Assembly (NCBI GenBank): GCA_900548765.1
Contig: URLU01000023.1
Location: forward strand, 1 to 18,173
Origin: an uncultured Lachnobacterium sp.
Lineage (GTDB): Bacteria; Bacillota; Clostridia; Lachnospirales; Lachnospiraceae
Direction of reading: 5' to 3'
DNA length: 18,173 bases
Shown here piece by piece: positions 15,689 through 18,173 of the stretch. The first letter of the stretch is position 1; every line of letters begins with the position of its first letter. Under the pieces are notes generated by a model that did no database searches, was not told where the DNA came from, and saw only the letters and a program-made list of their open reading frames with translations. Position numbers and translations under genes: made by a program.

Positions 15689-15752
15689 TTTTTGTGTATA
15701 ATGGCTATATTTTTCAAAAATAAACTATATACATATCAAAAATACACAAAAA
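15689..15752. repeat. AT-rich inverted repeat between the HAD gene and the antiporter operon
   Basis: TTTTTGTGTAT (15689-15699) and ATACACAAAAA (15742-15752) are exact complements with a 42-base AT-rich loop. It lies just after the HAD gene stop at 15760 and may act as a weak terminator or simply reflect AT-rich promoter DNA. Confidence 0.4.
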
Positions 15753-15759
15753 TTGCTTC

Positions 15760-16518
15760 TTATTTATAGTTCCACTCAGTAAAATCATCTACTGAATAAT
15801 CCGCCATTGGAGCACTGTCATTTGCCGGTGAGATGTCTGATTTTACATAAAATGTGGCAAAGTCAACCTGTCTGGCTCCTTCTATGTCATTTTTTGAATC
15901 GTTTCCTATATATATAGTCTTCTGGGAATCGAGCTGTTCTTTCTCGATTAAAGCATCAAAAAATCTCTTGTCAGGCTTCTTGGTCTTATAATCTGATGAG
16001 ATTAAGACAGCATCAAAGTATTTAAAAATATCTATGCAGCGCAGCTCATACTCTGTAAAAATTCTCTGGGCATTTGACAGAAGATATACTTTTTTACCTG
16101 CCTCCTTGAGGTATGAAAGCATCTCCTTAGTTCCTGGATAGAGACGTACAAAATCCGTAGCCAGCACTCTGAAAAACTGTCCTGTATGTACAGCAAGCTC
16201 ATGGGAGGCCTCAACCCCCTTTTCCTTGTACAAATCCATAAACACATCTGTAATCTCAATTTCAGGAGACGACTCATGCTCATACTTAGGGTTGTCTGCC
16301 AGCTCGCTTTTAAGTGCAAGCTCCTTTCCGCTTACCAGTTTCTTATAGGCATTCTTAAGCTCCTCTGATTCATACAGGGCTCCATAATAGCCATAAAACA
16401 TAGCAAGTCTCTCCCAGATTTCTTCTTTGTTCTCATTTGTACGTATGTCAACCAGTGTTCCATACAGATCAAAGACATAATTGTCATAATTCATAGGTAA
16501 TTCAGCTTTTGTTTTCAT
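15760..16518 (-). CDS. HAD superfamily hydrolase, subfamily IA
   Basis: This is a 252-residue Rossmann-type hydrolase with a helical cap of subfamily IA (residues about 25-125). The nucleophile is D17 in FDLYGTLVD, motif II is S148 in LLSNAQ, motif III is K181 in KKPDK, and motif IV is GNDSKND with D207 and D211. The residue two after the nucleophile is tyrosine, where phosphatases normally have aspartate. DxYGT is the pattern of L-2-haloacid dehalogenases, but many clostridial HAD proteins of unknown substrate share it. The substrate cannot be told. The start at 16518 has GGAG about 12 bases upstream. A second ATG at 16494 is nearer the conserved fold but has no ribosome site. It follows sigF by 50 bases with no strong terminator between. 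Confidence 0.88.
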   Translation of the reverse strand: MKTKAELPMNYDNYVFDLYGTLVDIRTNENKEEIWERLAMFYGYYGALYESEELKNAYKKLVSGKELALKSELADNPKYEHESSPEIEITDVFMDLYKEKGVEASHELAVHTGQFFRVLATDFVRLYPGTKEMLSYLKEAGKKVYLLSNAQRIFTEYELRCIDIFKYFDAVLISSDYKTKKPDKRFFDALIEKEQLDSQKTIYIGNDSKNDIEGARQVDFATFYVKSDISPANDSAPMADYSVDDFTEWNYK

Positions 16519-16568
16519 AACTTTAGTTTTCTCCGTTTAGTCCATATTATCAATATCTGACAGAATTT

Positions 16569-17354
16569 TCAAGTTACTCTTCTTCTTAGGGTTTCCAATA
16601 TCTTTTTCTCCATTCTCGATACCGCCACCTGATTCATATTCATGTGCTCCGCAATCTGTCCCTGGGTCAGATTTTTCACATACCTAAGATATATAAGCTT
16701 CCGCTCATCTCCCTCTAATTTTTCCAACAGGCTTGACAGCAGAATGTTATTTTCTATCCTGTTCACATCCACTTCCCCCGAATTTGCATCCTCAATCACA
16801 TCACCTAAGACACCATCATCGCCGATTGGCTGTGACAAATAGTTTACCGGCAGATTAGCGTCCATCGCCACAATCACATCCTCCCTCTTAAGTCCTGTAA
16901 GCTCACATAATCGTTCCACCGTAATATGATCCGGCTCGTCCATATTCCGAGTGACTGCTGTAATCTTTGCCACATCCTCCATTATTTTTCTGCTTACATG
17001 CACCTGCCTGTCATCCCTCATAAACCTCCTGATTTCCCCAAGTATCATAGGCACAGCATAGGTGGAAAAAGCATTGCCGGTATCCGGGTCAAATCTGTCA
17101 ATTGCCTTGATTAAGCCCATTACCCCAATCTGCACTATATCCTCCCTCTCGTACTGCTTATTGCCTATCAGCCCATCATTTCCCACACAGCAGGAATTTG
17201 ATATGGCATAGCCCCTTGCCTTTAACTGCTTCACCGCCATGTGCACTAGCCCAAGATTGTTAAGCACCAGCTCGTCCCTTGCTTCCTTATCTCCCGCTCT
17301 CGCTCTTTTTATGTACTCCTTTAAGCTGTCATCTTTTGTAGACGCCTTATTCGT
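16569..17354 (-). CDS. sigF: Sporulation sigma factor SigF (SpoIIAC), start codon uncertain
   Basis: This forespore-specific sigma-70 factor has region 2 with AIDRFDPDTGNAFSTYAVPMI then GEIRRFMRDDRQVHVSR, region 3 around VERLCELTGLKREDV, and region 4 with LEGDERKLIYLRYVKNLTQGQIAEHM then VSRMEKKIL. Order after spoIIAA and spoIIAB fixes the identity as sigF. A GTG at 17267 is the first standard start, but the open frame continues upstream with clear homology (SLKEYIKRARAGDKEARDEL) to the SigF N-terminus. An AGGAGG sits five bases before an in-frame ACG at 17354, which overlaps the spoIIAB stop by eight bases. I give that extent, 261 residues. The gene may be initiated from ACG, or a start mutation or sequence error is present. 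About 19 extra residues lie between RGY and DIVQIG in region 2.1-2.2. Confidence 0.88.
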   Translation of the reverse strand, partial: TNKASTKDDSLKEYIKRARAGDKEARDELVLNNLGLVHMAVKQLKARGYAISNSCCVGNDGLIGNKQYEREDIVQIGVMGLIKAIDRFDPDTGNAFSTYAVPMILGEIRRFMRDDRQVHVSRKIMEDVAKITAVTRNMDEPDHITVERLCELTGLKREDVIVAMDANLPVNYLSQPIGDDGVLGDVIEDANSGEVDVNRIENNILLSSLLEKLEGDERKLIYLRYVKNLTQGQIAEHMNMNQVAVSRMEKKILETLRRRVT

Positions 17355-17784
17355 TAGTTCCTCCTAACTTCTTTATCATAGTAACCCTTGTTCCCTCTGC
17401 CGGCCTGGACCAGACCTCAAGCTTATCCATAAAGGCTTCCATAAAGGCAAATCCCATGCCGGACCTCTCCATCTCAGGCTTTGTGGTAAAAAAGGGTTCC
17501 ATTGCCTGACTTAGATTTTCTATTCCTACTCCCTTGTCAGTGACCACCACAGTCAATTCCTTTCCCTGATAAGTGCACTCCATCTCCACCTCTTTTGCAC
17601 CACCATGGATTATGGCATTAGTCACCGCCTCAGACACAGCAGTCTTTACATCATCCAGTTCCTCCATGGTAGGGTCTAACTCCATGATAAAGCCGGCAAC
17701 TGCCATTCTGGCAAAGGCTTCGTTCACTGATTTTGCATCAAATACAAGTTTCATTCTGTTACAGCTTTGCTCCAAATTATTCAT
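17347..17784 (-). CDS. spoIIAB: Anti-sigma F factor, serine kinase SpoIIAB
   Basis: This 145-residue GHKL-fold kinase binds and inactivates SigF in the predivisional cell and mother cell and phosphorylates SpoIIAA. It has the N box SEAVTNAIIHG (about 50-60), the G1 box VTDKGVGIE and the G2 segment ERSGMGFAFMEAFMD, nearly the same as in Bacillus subtilis SpoIIAB. LDPTMEELDDVKTAVSEA also matches closely. The start at 17784 is one base after the spoIIAA stop and has GAGGG upstream, so the genes are translationally coupled. The product is complete, with all ATP-binding motifs intact. Confidence 0.96.
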   Translation of the reverse strand: MNNLEQSCNRMKLVFDAKSVNEAFARMAVAGFIMELDPTMEELDDVKTAVSEAVTNAIIHGGAKEVEMECTYQGKELTVVVTDKGVGIENLSQAMEPFFTTKPEMERSGMGFAFMEAFMDKLEVWSRPAEGTRVTMIKKLGGTNE

Positions 17785-17785
17785 A

Positions 17786-18076
17786 CTATTCCCTCACCTT
17801 CACAATCTTGTACAAGCCCGACGCTTCAAATATTCGCTCAATCCTAGGTGTCACTCCACAGACAACCAGCTCTCCATCCAGAAATTTCATTTTTCTGCTC
17901 CTGCCTATTATGACGCCAATCCCTGAGCTGTCCATAAAGCATGTCTCTTCAAAATCCAGCACCAGCCTCCGCACTCCTCTCTTGTCCACCATGTTGTCAA
18001 TGCTCGCAATCAGCATTTTAGCACAATGATGGTCCAGCTCCTTTGGCATCTTATACAATAGTTCCTGTTCTCTCAT
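17786..18076 (-). CDS. spoIIAA: Anti-sigma F factor antagonist SpoIIAA (STAS domain)
   Basis: This 96-residue STAS protein frees SigF by binding SpoIIAB when unphosphorylated. ELDHH near residue 13 and FMDSSGIGVIIGR at 47-59 are diagnostic; S50 corresponds to the phosphorylated Ser58 of Bacillus subtilis. The rest follows the family, with GELVVCGVTPRIERIFEASGLYKIV. The frame is open upstream to 18136, but that extension lies within a dispersed intergenic repeat. AGGAGG lies seven bases before the ATG at 18076, so this start is chosen. The N-terminal strand is somewhat shorter than in Bacillus. It is the first spoIIA gene visible. dacF, often upstream, is not in the window. Confidence 0.95.
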   Translation of the reverse strand: MREQELLYKMPKELDHHCAKMLIASIDNMVDKRGVRRLVLDFEETCFMDSSGIGVIIGRSRKMKFLDGELVVCGVTPRIERIFEASGLYKIVKVRE

Positions 18077-18090
18077 TTTAACCTCCTCTT

Positions 18091-18173
18091 GCATCCTTTG
18101 GCATACATAAAACCTGCCACCGGCAGCTTCTCTCACATACTTTGGTATCCAAAAATCCCTGCCGCCGGCAGCT
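18091..18173. repeat. Dispersed intergenic repeat, copy B, at least two tandem units
   Basis: Unit one (about 18091-18128) and unit two (about 18135-18173) share the order CTTTGG, an A-rich spacer, CCTGCC and CCGGCAGCT, with a period of about 44 bases. Each carries a palindrome CTGCC-N3-GGCAG. On the minus strand each stem is followed within a few bases by a short T run, as in small terminators. The array may continue past the window edge. It runs up to the spoIIAA ribosome site. Confidence 0.75.

Noticed and set aside
16569..17784. sigB/rsbW general stress module
   Set aside because: The three-gene order and the near-identical SpoIIAB motifs fit the sporulation operon; no RsbT/RsbU-type regulators are nearby.
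18077..18136. Extended spoIIAA start at 18136
   Set aside because: The extension is translated intergenic repeat; AGGAGG precedes the ATG at 18076.
18091..18173. CRISPR array
   Set aside because: The units are tandem, similar throughout their length and lack distinct spacers; no cas genes are present.

Overview
The window looks like a chromosomal segment from a low-GC, spore-forming member of the Clostridia, most likely Lachnospiraceae. The evidence is a spoIIAA-spoIIAB-sigF locus, a CIRCE-controlled small heat-shock gene, strong AGGAGG ribosome binding sites and the style of the proteins. The species cannot be named from the sequence. Every gene I can support lies on the minus strand, so transcription runs from high to low coordinates. 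No tRNA, rRNA, CRISPR array, insertion-sequence transposase or phage gene was seen.

Layout in transcription order. The far end (18173-16569) holds a tandem palindromic intergenic repeat and then the spoIIA operon: anti-sigma antagonist, anti-sigma kinase and forespore sigma factor F. The sigma gene has no usual start codon at the expected place. Next come a HAD-family hydrolase (16518-15760), an NhaD-like ion antiporter and a cytidylate-kinase-like protein in one operon closed by a clear terminator (13198-13230). A gene-free stretch (12719-13237) follows. It holds a second copy of the intergenic repeat, a 283-nt imperfect palindrome that looks like a MITE, and a good promoter with a short structured leader for enolase. 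Enolase is followed by hsp20, which has a perfect CIRCE operator on its promoter, then by clpB with repeated AAAAGTCCAA boxes around its candidate promoter, rarA, a class I aspartate-type aminotransferase and a soluble chemotaxis-receptor-like protein.

The last block (3643 to the window edge at 1) is the most interesting. It is a tight operon of a DltA-like adenylating enzyme, a fold-type III PLP decarboxylase, a small carrier protein and an MBOAT acyltransferase cut by the window edge. It resembles the dlt operon (activation, carrier, membrane transfer) with a decarboxylase added and a substrate pocket unlike the D-alanine one. I infer a system that makes or modifies an amino-acid-derived acyl group on a carrier protein and passes it to a cell-surface polymer or other extracytoplasmic acceptor. 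The true substrate is unknown.

The central heat-shock genes (hsp20, clpB) and housekeeping genes (eno, rarA, aminotransferase) look ordinary. The unusual signals there are regulatory: a hairpin that covers the enolase start codon, the GTCCAA boxes near clpB, and the intergenic repeats.
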